DNA from: Paenibacillus glycanilyticus
GTDB taxonomy: Bacteria; Bacillota; Bacilli; Paenibacillales; Paenibacillaceae
Direction: 5' to 3'
Assembly (NCBI RefSeq): GCF_030161375.1
Contig: NZ_BSSQ01000014.1
Span: forward strand, 124,001-188,000
DNA length: 64,000 nucleotides
Of this stretch, positions 42,642 through 53,135 are shown one piece after another; position 1 is the stretch's first letter, and every line of letters starts with the position of its first letter. The position numbers and the translations under genes were made by a program. The notes under the pieces are model-generated. The model did no database searches and was not told where the DNA came from. It worked only from the letters and a program-made list of their open reading frames with translations.

Positions 42642-43478
42642 TTAATGTTTTTTGTTAACGGTAAAGGTCTCGCTTGCTTGACGGACAACGTCCGAAATCA
42701 GCTGTTCATCCGGCACTTGGCCGTTTGGCTCGTTCTCCCACGTCCAATGAGCGAGAAATTCGATGTTGCCTTCTCCGCCGGTAATAGGCGAGAAAGTCAG
42801 GTTTTGCAGCTTGTAGCCAAGCTCGGAAGCAGCTCCAAGAACGTTCTCAAGCACTTCCTTGTGAACGGCAGGTTCCCGTACTACGCCTGATTTGCCAACC
42901 TTCTCCCGCCCCGCTTCGAATTGCGGCTTGATAAGTGCAACAATTGCGGAACCAACGCCCAGCAAACCGCTGAGAGCCGGCAAAATAAGCTTAAGCGATA
43001 TAAAGGATACGTCAATCGAAGCGAAAGTCGGCGGTGGTCCTTCCAAATCAGCCGGCTGCGTGTATCGGAAATTGGTCCGTTCCATGACGCGTACTCTTTC
43101 ATCCTGTCTAAGCGACCAGTCCAGCTGATTGTAACCAACATCGATGGCATACACGAAAGAGGCGCCGTTTTGCAAAGCGCAATCGGTAAAACCTCCTGTA
43201 GAGGCACCGATATCCAGCATGACTCTGCCGTTTAGATCAAGATCAAAGGAACGAATCGCTTTCTCAAGCTTTAATCCCCCGCGACTTACATACGGGTGGA
43301 TCGCGCCTTTCACCTTGATTTCAGCTTCGCGCGGAACCTTCATTCCGCCTTTGTCCACCGGTTCGTTGTTCACCAGAACAAGCCCCGCCATTACTGCTGC
43401 TTTCGCTTTTTCCCTGCTCTCGTAGAATCCGCGCTCTACAAGCAATACATCGATTCTTTCCTTAGGTGTTGTTGTCAT
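42642..43478 (-). CDS. yqxC: TlyA-type rRNA 2'-O-methyltransferase (YqxC)
   Basis: A 278-residue protein with an N-terminal S4 RNA-binding domain (residues about 8-65, RIDVLLVERGFYESREKAKAAVMAG) and an FtsJ/TlyA SAM-dependent methyltransferase domain (MLDIGASTGGFTDCAL, residues about 88-104). In mycobacteria TlyA 2'-O-methylates 16S and 23S rRNA; in Bacillus the target is not settled. It follows dxs closely with 12 bases between, as in B. subtilis. The start is ATG 43478. Confidence 0.92.
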   Translation of the reverse strand: MTTTPKERIDVLLVERGFYESREKAKAAVMAGLVLVNNEPVDKGGMKVPREAEIKVKGAIHPYVSRGGLKLEKAIRSFDLDLNGRVMLDIGASTGGFTDCALQNGASFVYAIDVGYNQLDWSLRQDERVRVMERTNFRYTQPADLEGPPPTFASIDVSFISLKLILPALSGLLGVGSAIVALIKPQFEAGREKVGKSGVVREPAVHKEVLENVLGAASELGYKLQNLTFSPITGGEGNIEFLAHWTWENEPNGQVPDEQLISDVVRQASETFTVNKKH

Positions 43479-43490
43479 GTTTCTCCTTCA

Positions 43491-45386
43491 TTACTGCCCG
43501 GTTGCGCGTTTCTGCAGGCTCGGAAGCATATTCTTAAGCTCCATTGCCGCTCTCTCTCCCGTTAAGCCAACTTCCACTCGCTGCTCTTTGATGGAACCGT
43601 GTTCCACGAAAATGTCCGGAACGCCCATAATACGAACAGACATTCCGTAAATACCGCGCAAAGAGTAGAACTCCATCACCGCGCTGCCGAACCCGCCGAG
43701 TTCAGAGCTTTCTTCAATAACAAGAATATGTTTCCCTTCCGCTGCGAAAGCCAAAAGCATATCTTCATCAAGCGGCTTAATAAATCTGGCATTCACAATC
43801 TGGACTTGAAGTCCGTCACGCTTGAGCAGATCGGCGGCTTCTTCAGCTACCTGGATCATTGGCCCCATCGCCAGAATGACGGCAGAATCGCCTTCCCGAA
43901 GCGTTTCCCACTTACCGATAGGCAGCGGGAGCAGTTGTTCGTCCATCTTGACGCCCAATCCGTTGATACGCGGATAACGGACCGCAATCGGGCCTTCGTT
44001 ATAATCAATCGCCGTCTTCATCATGCGGCGAAGTTCGTTCTCGTCCTTAGGCATCATAATGACAAGGTTCGGTATATGGCGAAGGAACGCAATATCATAA
44101 ACGCCCTGATGCGTCTCGCCGTCCGGGCCAACAAAACCGGCACGGTCAATCGCAAATACAACATTCGCGTTGTGACGGCAAATATCATGCACAACCTGAT
44201 CGTAAGCACGTTGCAGGAAAGTGGAATATACCGCATAAACCGGCTTCATTCCTTCCATTGCGAGAGCGGCGGACATGGTTGCCGCATGCTGCTCGGCAAT
44301 GCCTACGTCGATCATGCGGTTAGGGAACCGTTCGGCAAATTTGAGGAGCCCGGAACCGCCAGGCATTGCAGGCGTTACCGCAACGATCCGTTTATCTTGC
44401 TCGGCCAGTTCAATCAATGTATTGCCAAATACGTCTGTGTACATCGGTGGACCAACTGCCTTGACAACTTGACCCGATTCGATTTTGTACGGCGTGATGC
44501 CATGCCATTTGAACGAATCGGCTTCTGCAGGGGAATACCCTTTCCCTTTAACGGTAATAACATGCACCAGAACCGGACCTGGAATGGAGTCTGCCTGTTT
44601 GAACAGTTCGATCATTTGTTCCATGTCATGGCCGTCCACCGGCCCTAAATAAGTGAAGCCAAATTGCTCAAACAAAATGCCGCTGACGAGCAAATATTTC
44701 AGGCTGTCTTTAAACCGTTCGGCCGTCTTCGCAAGCTTTCCGCCAATTGCCGGAATCTTGTTAAGCAAATGATGCAGCTCATCTTTCGCTTTCTGATAAT
44801 GACGGTCCGTACGGATTTTGCTCAAATAATGATGCATCGCGCCAACGTTTGGCGCAATTGACATCTCATTGTCGTTTAACACGACAATCATGTCCTTCTT
44901 CTCATCGCCGATATGGTTCAAAGCTTCAAGCGCCATGCCGCCGGTAAGCGCGCCGTCGCCGATGATGGCCACGACCCGGTTGTCCTCGCCTTTCAAATCG
45001 CGGGCAAGCGCCATACCCATGGCACCGGACAGGGAAGTACTGCTATGACCCGCTTCCCAAACGTCATGTTCGCTTTCCGCGCGTTTGACAAAGCCGCAAA
45101 GCCCTTTATATTTACGTAATGTATCAAACCGGTCTTTGCGTCCGGTCAGAATTTTGTGAACATACGATTGATGGCCTACGTCAAAAAGAAACTTATCCTT
45201 CGGACTGTCAAACAAATAATGGAGAACGAGAGTCAGCTCCACTACGCCAAGGTTAGGTGCGAGATGACCACCTGTAACGGAAAGGTTCTCAATGAGAAAC
45301 TGGCGTATCTCCTCGGATAACTGCTCCAGTTCTGTCATAGACAAATCTTTCAGATCTTGAGGTCCTTTAATTTGATCAAGCAGCAC
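43491..45386 (-). CDS. dxs: 1-deoxy-D-xylulose-5-phosphate synthase
   Basis: A 631-residue thiamine-diphosphate enzyme that joins pyruvate and glyceraldehyde 3-phosphate, the first step of the MEP isoprenoid pathway. TPP motif [18 protein letters not shown], the [15 protein letters not shown] region, and the transketolase-type segment [10 protein letters not shown] are visible. The length is standard. The isoprenoid gene ispA lies 130 bases upstream, and yqxC follows 12 bases after. The start at 45386 is TTG or GTG-type near a GGAAG site; no upstream candidate fits better. Confidence 0.97.
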   Translation of the reverse strand: MLLDQIKGPQDLKDLSMTELEQLSEEIRQFLIENLSVTGGHLAPNLGVVELTLVLHYLFDSPKDKFLFDVGHQSYVHKILTGRKDRFDTLRKYKGLCGFVKRAESEHDVWEAGHSSTSLSGAMGMALARDLKGEDNRVVAIIGDGALTGGMALEALNHIGDEKKDMIVVLNDNEMSIAPNVGAMHHYLSKIRTDRHYQKAKDELHHLLNKIPAIGGKLAKTAERFKDSLKYLLVSGILFEQFGFTYLGPVDGHDMEQMIELFKQADSIPGPVLVHVITVKGKGYSPAEADSFKWHGITPYKIESGQVVKAVGPPMYTDVFGNTLIELAEQDKRIVAVTPAMPGGSGLLKFAERFPNRMIDVGIAEQHAATMSAALAMEGMKPVYAVYSTFLQRAYDQVVHDICRHNANVVFAIDRAGFVGPDGETHQGVYDIAFLRHIPNLVIMMPKDENELRRMMKTAIDYNEGPIAVRYPRINGLGVKMDEQLLPLPIGKWETLREGDSAVILAMGPMIQVAEEAADLLKRDGLQVQIVNARFIKPLDEDMLLAFAAEGKHILVIEESSELGGFGSAVMEFYSLRGIYGMSVRIMGVPDIFVEHGSIKEQRVEVGLTGERAAMELKNMLPSLQKRATGQ

Positions 45387-45515
45387 GTTACTTCCTCGCT
45401 TTCTGGAATACGACTTTTACACTCACGTCCCATTCCACAATAAACGTCAAAATATTGCAATCATTATAGCATAATCGCCGATCTTTTCCCAATGTACCTA
45501 ATTACACGATCCTAA

Positions 45516-46424
45516 TTAATAGTCCCGTTGTACGAGGTAATCGGCAATTAACAGCAATTTATCAGGCGCGTCCAGCCGTGCTTCGAGGATGGCGGCTTTC
45601 GCCTCACGAGTCAAACGTTTGACCTGTGATTTGCTCTCTTCGATCCCCAGTAGATAAGGGTAAGTAACCTTTTGCTGTTCCACGTCGCTGTTCGTTTTTT
45701 TGCCAAGCTTTTTCTCGTCGCCGATTAGATCAAGAATATCATCTTGAATCTGGAAGGCCAGCCCGATGTTGCGCGCATAATGGCGCAAAGCTTCCAACTG
45801 TTCAGTCGAAGCGCCGCCAATGCGGCCTCCTGCCGTCACCGAGAATACAATTAAATCGCTTGTTTTATGAAGATGAATATATTCGAGTTCCTCGATCGAG
45901 GTTATCCCCTGTTCGCCTTCCATGTCAGCCGCCTGACCGCCCACCATGCCCCGAGCCCCTGCAAGCATAGCCAAATCTTCCACGATATCAAGCGCTACTT
46001 CGGCGCTTACCCCGCCACTGCGGGCCGCTTTAGGGATAAGATGAAAAGCGTGAGTAAGCAGGGCATCGCCCGCAAGAATCGCCATGGCTTCTCCGAATAC
46101 TTTGTGATTCGTCAGCTTCCCGCGGCGGTAATCATCGTTATCCATGGCAGGCAGATCGTCATGGATCAACGAATAGGTATGAATATATTCGATGGCGCAA
46201 GCAACCGGGAGCGCATGGCGCGCAGCCGCGGCTTGACCTTGAACCGCTTCGGCAGCGGCCAGGACAAGAGCCGGACGCAGCCGTTTGCCGCCAGCTTGCA
46301 GAGAGTATAACATGGACTCTCTAAGCTCCTGCGGAATATTCCAATCGGCGGGCAGCGCCTCGGGAAGAGACTTTTCAACAAGCGCAGCACATTCATGCAA
46401 GTAGGTCTTGATATCAGTAATCAA
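45516..46424 (-). CDS. ispA: Farnesyl diphosphate synthase
   Basis: A 302-residue prenyltransferase that makes farnesyl diphosphate from IPP and DMAPP. The aspartate-rich motifs are DDLPAMDNDD (first) and QIQDDILDLIGD (second); GGKRLRPALVLA marks the family N-terminal half. It starts at 46424, two bases after the xseB stop, so it is probably cotranscribed with xseA-xseB. The product feeds undecaprenyl and menaquinone synthesis. Confidence 0.96.
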   Translation of the reverse strand: MITDIKTYLHECAALVEKSLPEALPADWNIPQELRESMLYSLQAGGKRLRPALVLAAAEAVQGQAAAARHALPVACAIEYIHTYSLIHDDLPAMDNDDYRRGKLTNHKVFGEAMAILAGDALLTHAFHLIPKAARSGGVSAEVALDIVEDLAMLAGARGMVGGQAADMEGEQGITSIEELEYIHLHKTSDLIVFSVTAGGRIGGASTEQLEALRHYARNIGLAFQIQDDILDLIGDEKKLGKKTNSDVEQQKVTYPYLLGIEESKSQVKRLTREAKAAILEARLDAPDKLLLIADYLVQRDY

Positions 46425-46426
46425 TG

Positions 46427-46687
46427 TTATTCCCCTTTTTCCTCGTTCATTGGAGCGAATGCCTTCTTCTGAAAACCTTGCTCAGTCTCAATCAACAGTT
46501 CAATCTTGCGTTCAACCTGCTCGAGCTTGCCGCCGCACAGCTGCGACAGCTTCATGCCTTCTTGGAAAAGATCAATCGCCGTTTCAAGCGGAACATCTCC
46601 GCTCTCAAGCCTCTCAACAATTTTCTCTAGCTGTTCCATGGCTTCTTCAAAACTTAATTCGCTATTCGCCGCTGCTTTCAACGCCAT
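46427..46687 (-). CDS. xseB: Exodeoxyribonuclease VII small subunit
   Basis: An 86-residue coiled-coil protein with the family pattern SFEEAMEQLEKIVERLESGDVPLE and LFQEGMKLSQLC. It wraps the XseA catalytic subunit to form the exonuclease VII complex that degrades single-stranded DNA. Its start at 46687 lies within the xseA 3' end (overlap of 26 bases), so the two are translationally linked. The C-terminal tail is charged. Confidence 0.95.
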   Translation of the reverse strand: MALKAAANSELSFEEAMEQLEKIVERLESGDVPLETAIDLFQEGMKLSQLCGGKLEQVERKIELLIETEQGFQKKAFAPMNEEKGE

Positions 46688-48035
46688 CTTCTCCTTTCAT
46701 CGACCAGACATGACAGTCTAGCTGTCCGTCTGCTACCTTAACCCTTACAAGATCACCCGGCTGAACTTCTGCAATGGATTTTATCAGTCGCTTCTCCTGT
46801 TCGTCGTAGACCAGGCTGTAGCCTCTGGCCATTACTTTGAGAGGACTAAGCGCATCCAGCTGCCTGATTGCGCTATGGAGCTGCAACCGCCGCTCTTTAA
46901 GAGAGGACACCATCGCTTGCTCAAGCCGCTTTTGATCACCTTGAAGACGTTTGGCCGCAAATGCCGCCTGCTCTCCAGGATGATGACCGGCCAACTGACT
47001 ATGAAGTTTATCAAGCTTAGCTTTACCGCGTTCTGCTACACGCAAAGTTCGATGCTGCAAACGCTCCTGTAGACGATCCAGTCGCTGTGCCTGATCCAAT
47101 AAATATTTACGCGGATGTACGAAAAATGGCGACCGCCTGACGCGCTGGAGCTGCTCCTTCCGGCCCTGTACCATCATCCGCAGCGATTGTTCCAACCGCT
47201 GTCGTTGTCTCGTTAGCTGCTGCTGCAGCTCTGCTACATGCGGCACGGCCAGTTCGGCGGCAGCGGTTGGCGTCGCTGCCCTCAGATCAGCTACAAAATC
47301 TGCTATCGTAAAATCCGTTTCATGTCCAACCGCGCTAATGATCGGAATTTGCGATGCGGCAATGCTTCTTGCGACAGGTTCTTCGTTAAAAGCCCAAAGC
47401 TCTTCAAGAGAACCGCCGCCCCTGCCTACAATTAATACGTCGACTTCGCCAAAACGGTTCATCGATTCTATAGCTTTTACGATTGAAGGTGCCGCTTGCG
47501 TCCCTTGGACGAGCACCGGAAACACGTAGATCGGAACGGAGGGATGCCTGCGCTGCAACGTAATAATGATATCCCGGACCGCTGCCCCCGTCGGAGAGGT
47601 TATTACGCCTACGGCGCGAGGGAAACGCGGAATGGGCCGTTTGCGCGACTCGGCAAACAACCCTTCTGTCTCTAGCTTTGATTTGAGCTGCTCGTACGCT
47701 AAATACAAACTGCCAATCCCGTCCGGCTGCATCGCCGTTACATAAAATTGATAGTTGCCGTCACGTTCATAGACGGACACGTTGCCGCGCGCCATCACTT
47801 TTGCGCCTTCACGCGGAATAAAAGGCAACCGCTGATTATGCGAAGCAAACATAATGCATTTCAAACGGCTGTCTTTGTCCTTCAGCGTAAAATACATATG
47901 GCCGCTGGAGTGATGGGTAAAATTAGAAATCTCGCCTCTTAGCCATACATCGCCAAGCAAGACATCCGATTCGAGCTTCATCCGTATGTACCGGTTAATA
48001 TCTTTTATCGAATAAATGCGAGGCTGATCTGCCAT
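46662..48035 (-). CDS. xseA: Exodeoxyribonuclease VII large subunit
   Basis: A 457-residue nuclease. The N-terminal OB-fold domain begins IYSIKDINRYIRMKLESD and includes WLRGEISNF. The catalytic domain has GVITSPTGAAVRDII and the VGRGGGSLEELWAFNEE motif. A long coiled coil occupies about 260-390. It is followed by xseB in an overlap and preceded by folD. The catalytic domain residues GHETDFTI appear intact. Confidence 0.96.
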   Translation of the reverse strand: MADQPRIYSIKDINRYIRMKLESDVLLGDVWLRGEISNFTHHSSGHMYFTLKDKDSRLKCIMFASHNQRLPFIPREGAKVMARGNVSVYERDGNYQFYVTAMQPDGIGSLYLAYEQLKSKLETEGLFAESRKRPIPRFPRAVGVITSPTGAAVRDIIITLQRRHPSVPIYVFPVLVQGTQAAPSIVKAIESMNRFGEVDVLIVGRGGGSLEELWAFNEEPVARSIAASQIPIISAVGHETDFTIADFVADLRAATPTAAAELAVPHVAELQQQLTRQRQRLEQSLRMMVQGRKEQLQRVRRSPFFVHPRKYLLDQAQRLDRLQERLQHRTLRVAERGKAKLDKLHSQLAGHHPGEQAAFAAKRLQGDQKRLEQAMVSSLKERRLQLHSAIRQLDALSPLKVMARGYSLVYDEQEKRLIKSIAEVQPGDLVRVKVADGQLDCHVWSMKGEDGVESSGE

Positions 48036-48044
48036 AAGACACCA

Positions 48045-48911
48045 TCACTCCCCGATTTTATGTGCACGCTTCGCAGCTGTAATCGTGTTGTTCATCAGCA
48101 TCGTAATCGTCATCGGGCCAACTCCGCCCGGTACCGGTGTAATAAAGCCCGCTGTTTCCAAGCAGTCCTCGTAATCAACATCGCCGCAAAGTTTGCCGTC
48201 AGGCAGCCGGTTAATGCCCACATCGATAACAACCGCGCCAGGCTTCACGTATTTGCTGTCAATCGCTTTTGCTTTGCCAATCGCAACAACTAGAATATCC
48301 GCTTGCTTCGCGATCTCTTCCATATTGGCCGTACGGGAATGGCAAATTGTAACCGTTGCATTCTCGCGGAGTAGCAGCATCGCAACCGGCTTGCCGACAA
48401 TATTGCTCCGGCCGATCACTACCGCATGTTTGCCCGCGATATCCACGCCGCTGCGTTTGATCAATTCAATGCAGCCGGCAGGCGTGCACGGAAGCAGGCT
48501 GTCATCGCCGATGACCAGATTGCCGACGCTTTCCGGATGGAAGCCGTCAACATCCTTGTCGACGTGAATCGCATCGATTACGGCTTTTTCATTAATATGT
48601 TTAGGCAATGGAAGCTGTACGAGAATACCGTTGATTTGGTCATCGTTATTCAGTTGATCAATAAGCGCAAGCAATTGCTCTTCCGAAGTCGTTTCTTCCA
48701 AACGGTGAACCTCGGAATGGAAGCCAAGCTGCTGACAGGCCTTCTCTTTCGAGCCGACATAAACTTTCGATGCCGGATCTTCTCCAACGAGAACAACCGC
48801 AAGTCCGGGAACAACGCCTTTTTCCTTCAGCTCAGCCGTTTCCCTCTGAATTTCTTCCCGGATCATATCAGAAATCTTTTTCCCTGCAATAATTTGTGCG
48901 CTCATCATCAT
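48045..48911 (-). CDS. folD: Methylene-THF dehydrogenase / cyclohydrolase
   Basis: A 288-residue bifunctional enzyme that converts 5,10-methylene-THF to 10-formyl-THF. Its motifs include [15 protein letters not shown] (catalytic lysine region), QLPLPKHI, and the NADP site [30 protein letters not shown] follows. Three ATG codons are adjacent (48911, 48908, 48905); the third gives the best spacing to GGGGAGAG. It lies between xseA and nusB. Confidence 0.97.
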   Translation of the reverse strand: MMMSAQIIAGKKISDMIREEIQRETAELKEKGVVPGLAVVLVGEDPASKVYVGSKEKACQQLGFHSEVHRLEETTSEEQLLALIDQLNNDDQINGILVQLPLPKHINEKAVIDAIHVDKDVDGFHPESVGNLVIGDDSLLPCTPAGCIELIKRSGVDIAGKHAVVIGRSNIVGKPVAMLLLRENATVTICHSRTANMEEIAKQADILVVAIGKAKAIDSKYVKPGAVVIDVGINRLPDGKLCGDVDYEDCLETAGFITPVPGGVGPMTITMLMNNTITAAKRAHKIGE

Positions 48912-48946
48912 CTCTCCCCTATGTACACGGCCGATTGGCCGTTCAA

Positions 48947-49408
48947 CTAATTTGTCGATTCTGAATTTGCTTGCTCGCCTTCGCGTTCTTTGAGCAATTT
49001 GCCCAATACGCCGTTAACGAATTTACCGGATTCCTCGGTGCCAAAATGCTTTGCGAGTTCAATCGCTTCGTTAATTGCGGCTTTTGGCGGGACATCATTG
49101 CGGTAAGCTATCTCAAAACAAGCAAGACGCAAAATTTGACGGTCCACGCGGGACAACCGGTCCACTTGCCAGCCCGTCAAATATTGCTGAAGCATGTCAT
49201 CAATGGCAGCTTTATTGTCAGCAACGCCATTTACTAGCTCGCGCACGTAAAGGTCTGTTTGATCATTCTCTGTAAATTCCGCTTCGATTTCATTCTCCGA
49301 ACGAGCTTCCTCCATCAGCATATCGACTGCTTCCATGGGTGTAACTTCGTTCATCTCCAATTGATAAAGGCTCGATACAGCTATCTCTCGTGCTAATCTA
49401 CGTTTCAT
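48947..49408 (-). CDS. nusB: Transcription antitermination factor NusB
   Basis: A 153-residue all-helical RNA-binding protein that acts with NusE and NusA on rRNA operons. The N-terminal arginine-rich [15 protein letters not shown] and central [35 protein letters not shown] signature are present. ATG 49408 has an AGGAGG site. It follows the asp23-type operon and precedes folD, as in B. subtilis. The C-terminal tail is short and acidic. Confidence 0.96.
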   Translation of the reverse strand: MKRRLAREIAVSSLYQLEMNEVTPMEAVDMLMEEARSENEIEAEFTENDQTDLYVRELVNGVADNKAAIDDMLQQYLTGWQVDRLSRVDRQILRLACFEIAYRNDVPPKAAINEAIELAKHFGTEESGKFVNGVLGKLLKEREGEQANSESTN

Positions 49409-49450
49409 GAATTCCTCCTCGGCAACATGCCGATATACTCTTTTATTTTG

Positions 49451-49525
49451 AAAAAAAACCTATGATCTCCTCCCTGCCCGGAACTGGCGGCAATCCATCT
49501 TCCGGCGTACGGAGGAGACCACAGG
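49451..49525 (-). terminator. Long terminator after the DUF2273 gene
   Basis: On the minus strand CCTGTGGTCTCCTCC (49511-49525) pairs, with two G-U pairs, with GGAGGAGATCATAGG (49459-49473), with an inner CCGGAA/TTCCGG stem. A run of eight T follows. It separates the asp23 group from nusB. Confidence 0.9.
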
Positions 49526-49526
49526 A

Positions 49527-49763
49527 TTATCTAAACGGCCGATATCTTTCCGTGAGCCATGACCAAAGCCGCTGCCATGGCAGAATAGGACCGTTTTGCA
49601 AGTCCTTCTGCTTGCCTAACCAATAACCGACCGAGACGACCAGTATGAAAAACAGCATGTCCCAAAAGCCGGCAAACAAATACACAAATCCAAAAAACAG
49701 ACCAGCGGCAGCGCCGATCGTCCGTTTCCCATAGACTGCCCAGTACTCCCTCCACATCGGCAT
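49527..49763 (-). CDS. DUF2273 small membrane protein
   Basis: A 78-residue protein with two hydrophobic helices (about 13-30 and 33-49) and a basic tail, matching the DUF2273 family usually found after amaP. Its role is unknown; in this gene group it probably helps membrane organisation of the Asp23/AmaP pair. The ATG at 49763 (or the ATG two codons later) is close to AGGGGAG. A strong terminator follows. No enzyme motif is visible. Confidence 0.78.
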   Translation of the reverse strand: MPMWREYWAVYGKRTIGAAAGLFFGFVYLFAGFWDMLFFILVVSVGYWLGKQKDLQNGPILPWQRLWSWLTERYRPFR

Positions 49764-49771
49764 TCTCCCCT

Positions 49772-50329
49772 TTACTCGACGCGACTTTTATTCGGTGCGG
49801 ATTGAATGACGTTAGCGACAAAAACCGCTACATTCGTCACCGGAATGCCGGCGATTTCTTCAACATGCTCTTTAACCGCCTTCTGGATTTCCTCCGTGAG
49901 GCTAGGAATCGAGTTCTCGCCGTCAACCACCGCGCGCAGAATAATGTTGAGGCCGGAATCAGAAGCCTGGATCCGGGCTTTCAAATCTTTCACGCCGCGT
50001 TGCTTAGCCGCAGCCTTGAGCGCTAAATTCTCAATCGTCTCAATCGAGATGCGGATATCGCCAAAATCGGTACGCTGATCAATAGAAGGTGCCGTAGAGG
50101 AAGAACGTTTCAGCGACACAACAAAGAAACGCAAGCTTAGTACGAGAAGAACCAGACCAACAATAATAGTAGCGATAAGGAATGAATCGTTACGGTATAA
50201 CTCAGTGACCATATCATTCAAATCGTCTTCCCGAATCCACTCAAATCCGATACAGGCAATAAAGACGGATATAACGCCGATGGCAATACTGTAAATAAAC
50301 AAGAAGAGCTTGTCTATAATTCTGATCAA
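49772..50329 (-). CDS. amaP: Alkaline shock response membrane anchor protein AmaP
   Basis: A 185-residue membrane protein with helices at about 5-30 and 50-72, followed by a soluble Asp23-like domain carrying IRISIETIENLALKAA and the conserved R-A-V-V-D-G segment. AmaP anchors Asp23 at the membrane in staphylococci. I chose TTG 50329 because GGAGG lies seven bases upstream, while earlier starts lack a ribosome site. It follows the Asp23-family gene and precedes DUF2273. The Asp23-like fold also resembles YqhY. Confidence 0.82.
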   Translation of the reverse strand: MIRIIDKLFLFIYSIAIGVISVFIACIGFEWIREDDLNDMVTELYRNDSFLIATIIVGLVLLVLSLRFFVVSLKRSSSTAPSIDQRTDFGDIRISIETIENLALKAAAKQRGVKDLKARIQASDSGLNIILRAVVDGENSIPSLTEEIQKAVKEHVEEIAGIPVTNVAVFVANVIQSAPNKSRVE

Positions 50330-50356
50330 CGTAACGCCTCCTCGCATCTGAGCGAA

Positions 50357-50405
50357 TGAAAACCCCCTGGCGCGAAGCGGCATAACCATCACGAGGGGGT
50401 TATAT
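50357..50405 (-). terminator. Terminator-like hairpin between yqhY and amaP
   Basis: On the minus strand AACCCCCT pairs with AGGGGGTT around a GC-rich loop and is followed by TTC only. The short T-run suggests partial termination, so amaP may be expressed less than yqhY. Confidence 0.7.
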
Positions 50406-50429
50406 GAATTCAATTCATCTGCGTATTTG

Positions 50430-50837
50430 TTATTTCACGCGGAAGTTTGTATCTTCTTCTTCCGGTTTGCTCTCCGTTTTGAAATGGACATCGTGAATAT
50501 GTACGTTCACTTCAATAACGTTTAATCCCGTCATCATTTCAATGGAGCGTTTTACATTACGTTGAATTTCCGAGGCGATCTCCGGAATGCGGTTGCCGTA
50601 TTCCACGATAATCGACACATCGACCGCAGCTTCCCGCTGGCCGACTTCAACTTTTACACCCTTGGACAAATTTTTGCGGCCAAGAAGCTCGGCAATTCCA
50701 CCGGCAAATCCGCCACTCATACCTGCTACGCCATCCACTTCAACAGCAGCTAATCCAGCAATCACTTCAATGACTTCAGGGGCAATTTGAATTGTGCCAA
50801 TGTCCGTTCTCTCATAATCTGCAGCAATCGTACTCAT
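50430..50837 (-). CDS. yqhY: Asp23/Gls24 family envelope stress protein (YqhY)
   Basis: A 135-residue Asp23/Gls24-family protein. The motifs YERTDIGTIQIAPEVIEVIAG, VDGVAGMSGGFAGGIAELLGRKNLSKGV and the C-terminal VNVHIHDVHF are typical. In B. subtilis YqhY is linked to acetyl-CoA carboxylase, and here accC lies directly upstream. I chose ATG 50837; the ribosome site AAGGAGG lies about 12 bases upstream, so a GTG between may also be used. It is followed by an attenuator-like hairpin and amaP. Confidence 0.88.
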   Translation of the reverse strand: MSTIAADYERTDIGTIQIAPEVIEVIAGLAAVEVDGVAGMSGGFAGGIAELLGRKNLSKGVKVEVGQREAAVDVSIIVEYGNRIPEIASEIQRNVKRSIEMMTGLNVIEVNVHIHDVHFKTESKPEEEDTNFRVK

Positions 50838-50975
50838 GATGGTTGTACACCTCCTTAAAGTTGCGCGCTCCGGCAAAATCGAAAGCTACGCCGAAGAATT
50901 ACCTTCGCATCTTATTTCTATACTATAACATTCGACGTGAAATATGACAAACCAGGTGCAGATTGTACAATTCCG

Positions 50976-52340
50976 CTATTCCGCAAGCTCCGGTTGGTTC
51001 ACATCGTATTCCTCAAGGAACTTGATATCGAAATTGCCATTCACGAACACCGGGTGGTTCAGAAGCTTCTGATGGAAAGGAATTGTCGTCTTGATTCCGT
51101 CAATGGCGAACTCCGCAAGCGCGCGTTTCATCCGTGCGATCGCCTCTTCCCGTGTACGGCCCCATACGATCAGCTTCGCAATCATCGAATCGTAATGCGG
51201 GGAAATCGTATAGCCCGGATAAACCGCGCTGTCCACCCGTACACCCGTACCGCCCGGAGGCAGGTAGAATGGAATCGGACCAGGAGAAGGCATAAAGTTG
51301 CGCTCCGAATCTTCCGCGTTAATGCGGCATTCGATCGCCCATCCGTTAATTTGAAGATCTTCTTGCTTAAACGACAGCGGACTGCCTTCTGCTACAGCGA
51401 TCATCTCTTTAATAAGGTCGACATTCGTAATCATTTCCGTTACCGGATGTTCAACCTGGATCCGAGTGTTCATCTCCATAAAGTAGAAGTTGCCGTCCGG
51501 ACCTAGCAGGAATTCCAGCGTTCCCGCGCCCGCGTAATTAACGGCAAGTGCGGCGCGTACTGCTGCGCGTCCCATCCGTTCGCGCATCTGAGGCGTCAAT
51601 ACCGGGCATGGAGCTTCTTCAACCAGCTTCTGGCGGCGGCGCTGAACGGAGCAATCACGTTCGAACAAATGAACCGCGTTTCCGTGCTTGTCGGCCATAA
51701 TTTGAATTTCGACGTGCTTCATGCCCGTCAAATATTTCTCCAGGTATACGCCGGCGTTGCCGAAAGCTTTTTGAGCTTCCTGCTGGGCGGTTGTGATCTG
51801 TTGAACGAGGGATTCCTCATCCTCCGCAATTCGGATCCCTTTGCCGCCGCCTCCGGCAGTTGCTTTAATAATGACCGGGTAACCAATGCTGCGTGCAACA
51901 AGGATTGCCTCGTCCATATTCTCGATCAGGCCGTCGGAGCCCGGAATAACCGGCACATCCGCTTCCTTCATCGTTTGTTTGGCTACCGCCTTGTCGCCCA
52001 TCTTGCTGATCGCTTCAGGGGAAGGTCCGATAAACGTAATGTTGCAGGACTCGCAAATCTCCGCGAAATCCGCGTTTTCGGCCAGGAAGCCATAACCCGG
52101 ATGCACGGCATCGCAGCCTGTAATCGTAGCTACGCTCATTAGGTTCGTCAGATTCAGATAGCTGTCCTTTGAAGCAGTTGGACCAATGCAATACGCTTCA
52201 TCAGCGAGTCGCACATGCAAGGAATCACGGTCCGCTTCGGAATAAACAGCAACAGTCGAAATGCCGAGCTCGCGGCAGGCGCGAATAATGCGTACGGCAA
52301 TCTCTCCGCGGTTAGCGATTAATACTTTTTGGAATTTCAC
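50976..52340 (-). CDS. accC: Acetyl-CoA carboxylase biotin carboxylase subunit
   Basis: A 454-residue ATP-grasp enzyme that carboxylates the biotin on AccB. Motifs present: [17 protein letters not shown], the glycine loop [31 protein letters not shown] and [15 protein letters not shown] chose GTG 52340 because GGAG is seven bases upstream; the longer upstream frame has no homologous content. It follows accB by 47 bases. The first step of fatty acid synthesis depends on this pair. Confidence 0.97.
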   Translation of the reverse strand: MKFQKVLIANRGEIAVRIIRACRELGISTVAVYSEADRDSLHVRLADEAYCIGPTASKDSYLNLTNLMSVATITGCDAVHPGYGFLAENADFAEICESCNITFIGPSPEAISKMGDKAVAKQTMKEADVPVIPGSDGLIENMDEAILVARSIGYPVIIKATAGGGGKGIRIAEDEESLVQQITTAQQEAQKAFGNAGVYLEKYLTGMKHVEIQIMADKHGNAVHLFERDCSVQRRRQKLVEEAPCPVLTPQMRERMGRAAVRAALAVNYAGAGTLEFLLGPDGNFYFMEMNTRIQVEHPVTEMITNVDLIKEMIAVAEGSPLSFKQEDLQINGWAIECRINAEDSERNFMPSPGPIPFYLPPGGTGVRVDSAVYPGYTISPHYDSMIAKLIVWGRTREEAIARMKRALAEFAIDGIKTTIPFHQKLLNHPVFVNGNFDIKFLEEYDVNQPELAE

Positions 52341-52387
52341 GTTTGTACTCCTCTCAGGCAACAATTTCTCCAAATTCGGAGTTAGGC

Positions 52388-52885
52388 TTATTCCGGTTTA
52401 ACAAGGAAGAGCGGCTGGCCGTATTCAACCAATTGGCCGTTCGTCACCAGAACCTCAACGATCTCGCCGCGAACTTCCGCTTCCAGTTCATTCATCAGTT
52501 TCATTGCTTCAAGGATACACACAACACTCTTCTCGGATACGCGGTCGCCGGCTTTCACGAATTCCGCAGCGTCCGGAGACGGGGAACTGTAGAACGTGCC
52601 GACCATTGGCGATACAATCTGATGCAGGTTGTCCGTATTCGGACGGGCGCTAGGCGCGCTTGCTTGTACAGCCGCGACAGGAGCTTCTGCTACCGGCTGA
52701 GGTGCAAGTACAGGCGCCTGCGTATATGTATGCGTAATTGGGGCTGCTGCTTGTACATTCACCACTTCGGTTTTGCCAGGCTTGCGAATGAATAAGCGTG
52801 CTCCTTCGTTTTCGATCTCCAGCTCATGAACGGAAGTCTGATCAACCAGTTTGATCAATTCCTTAATCTCGCTCAATTTGAACAT
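52388..52885 (-). CDS. accB: Biotin carboxyl carrier protein
   Basis: A 165-residue carrier protein. The C-terminal biotinyl domain has the motif EAMKLMNE with the biotinylated lysine K129; an alanine/proline-rich linker (residues 45-85) joins it to the N-terminal helix. It shuttles CO2 from AccC to the carboxyltransferase AccAD. It is the first gene of accB-accC. The gap to spoIIIAH is 250 bases and holds the terminator of spoIIIA and probably the acc promoter; no FapR-type site was recognised. Confidence 0.97.
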   Translation of the reverse strand: MFKLSEIKELIKLVDQTSVHELEIENEGARLFIRKPGKTEVVNVQAAAPITHTYTQAPVLAPQPVAEAPVAAVQASAPSARPNTDNLHQIVSPMVGTFYSSPSPDAAEFVKAGDRVSEKSVVCILEAMKLMNELEAEVRGEIVEVLVTNGQLVEYGQPLFLVKPE

Positions 52886-53085
52886 GAATAGTTTTCACTC
52901 CTTAAAAGTTTCCGAAGCCTTCTGCTTCGTATGCGTTTTCTCAGATGGAAATAGCATGATTCAGTTTCATTGGATAATGTTAGTTATCCTTCACATAACG
53001 TCTAACATTATATCACAAACGCGGCGGAACACGAATCAATTTTTTAACCTGCCTTTACAAACGGCCTAACATATCAGGCAAAGAA

Positions 53086-53121
53086 GAAGCCGGCAAGGGT
53101 CTTTAGCCCTGCCGGCTTCTC
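53086..53121 (-). terminator. Terminator of the spoIIIA operon
   Basis: GAAGCCGGCA (53086-53095) pairs with TGCCGGCTTC (53110-53119), with GGG/CCC continuing. On the minus strand it ends in TTCTTTG. It lies just after spoIIIAH. Confidence 0.85.
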
Positions 53122-53135
53122 CATATTTGTCCACA

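Noticed and set aside
43599..44648. 349-residue open frame on the plus strand opposite dxs
   Set aside because: It lies wholly antisense to the well-supported dxs gene, has no family-like motifs, and has no ribosome site.
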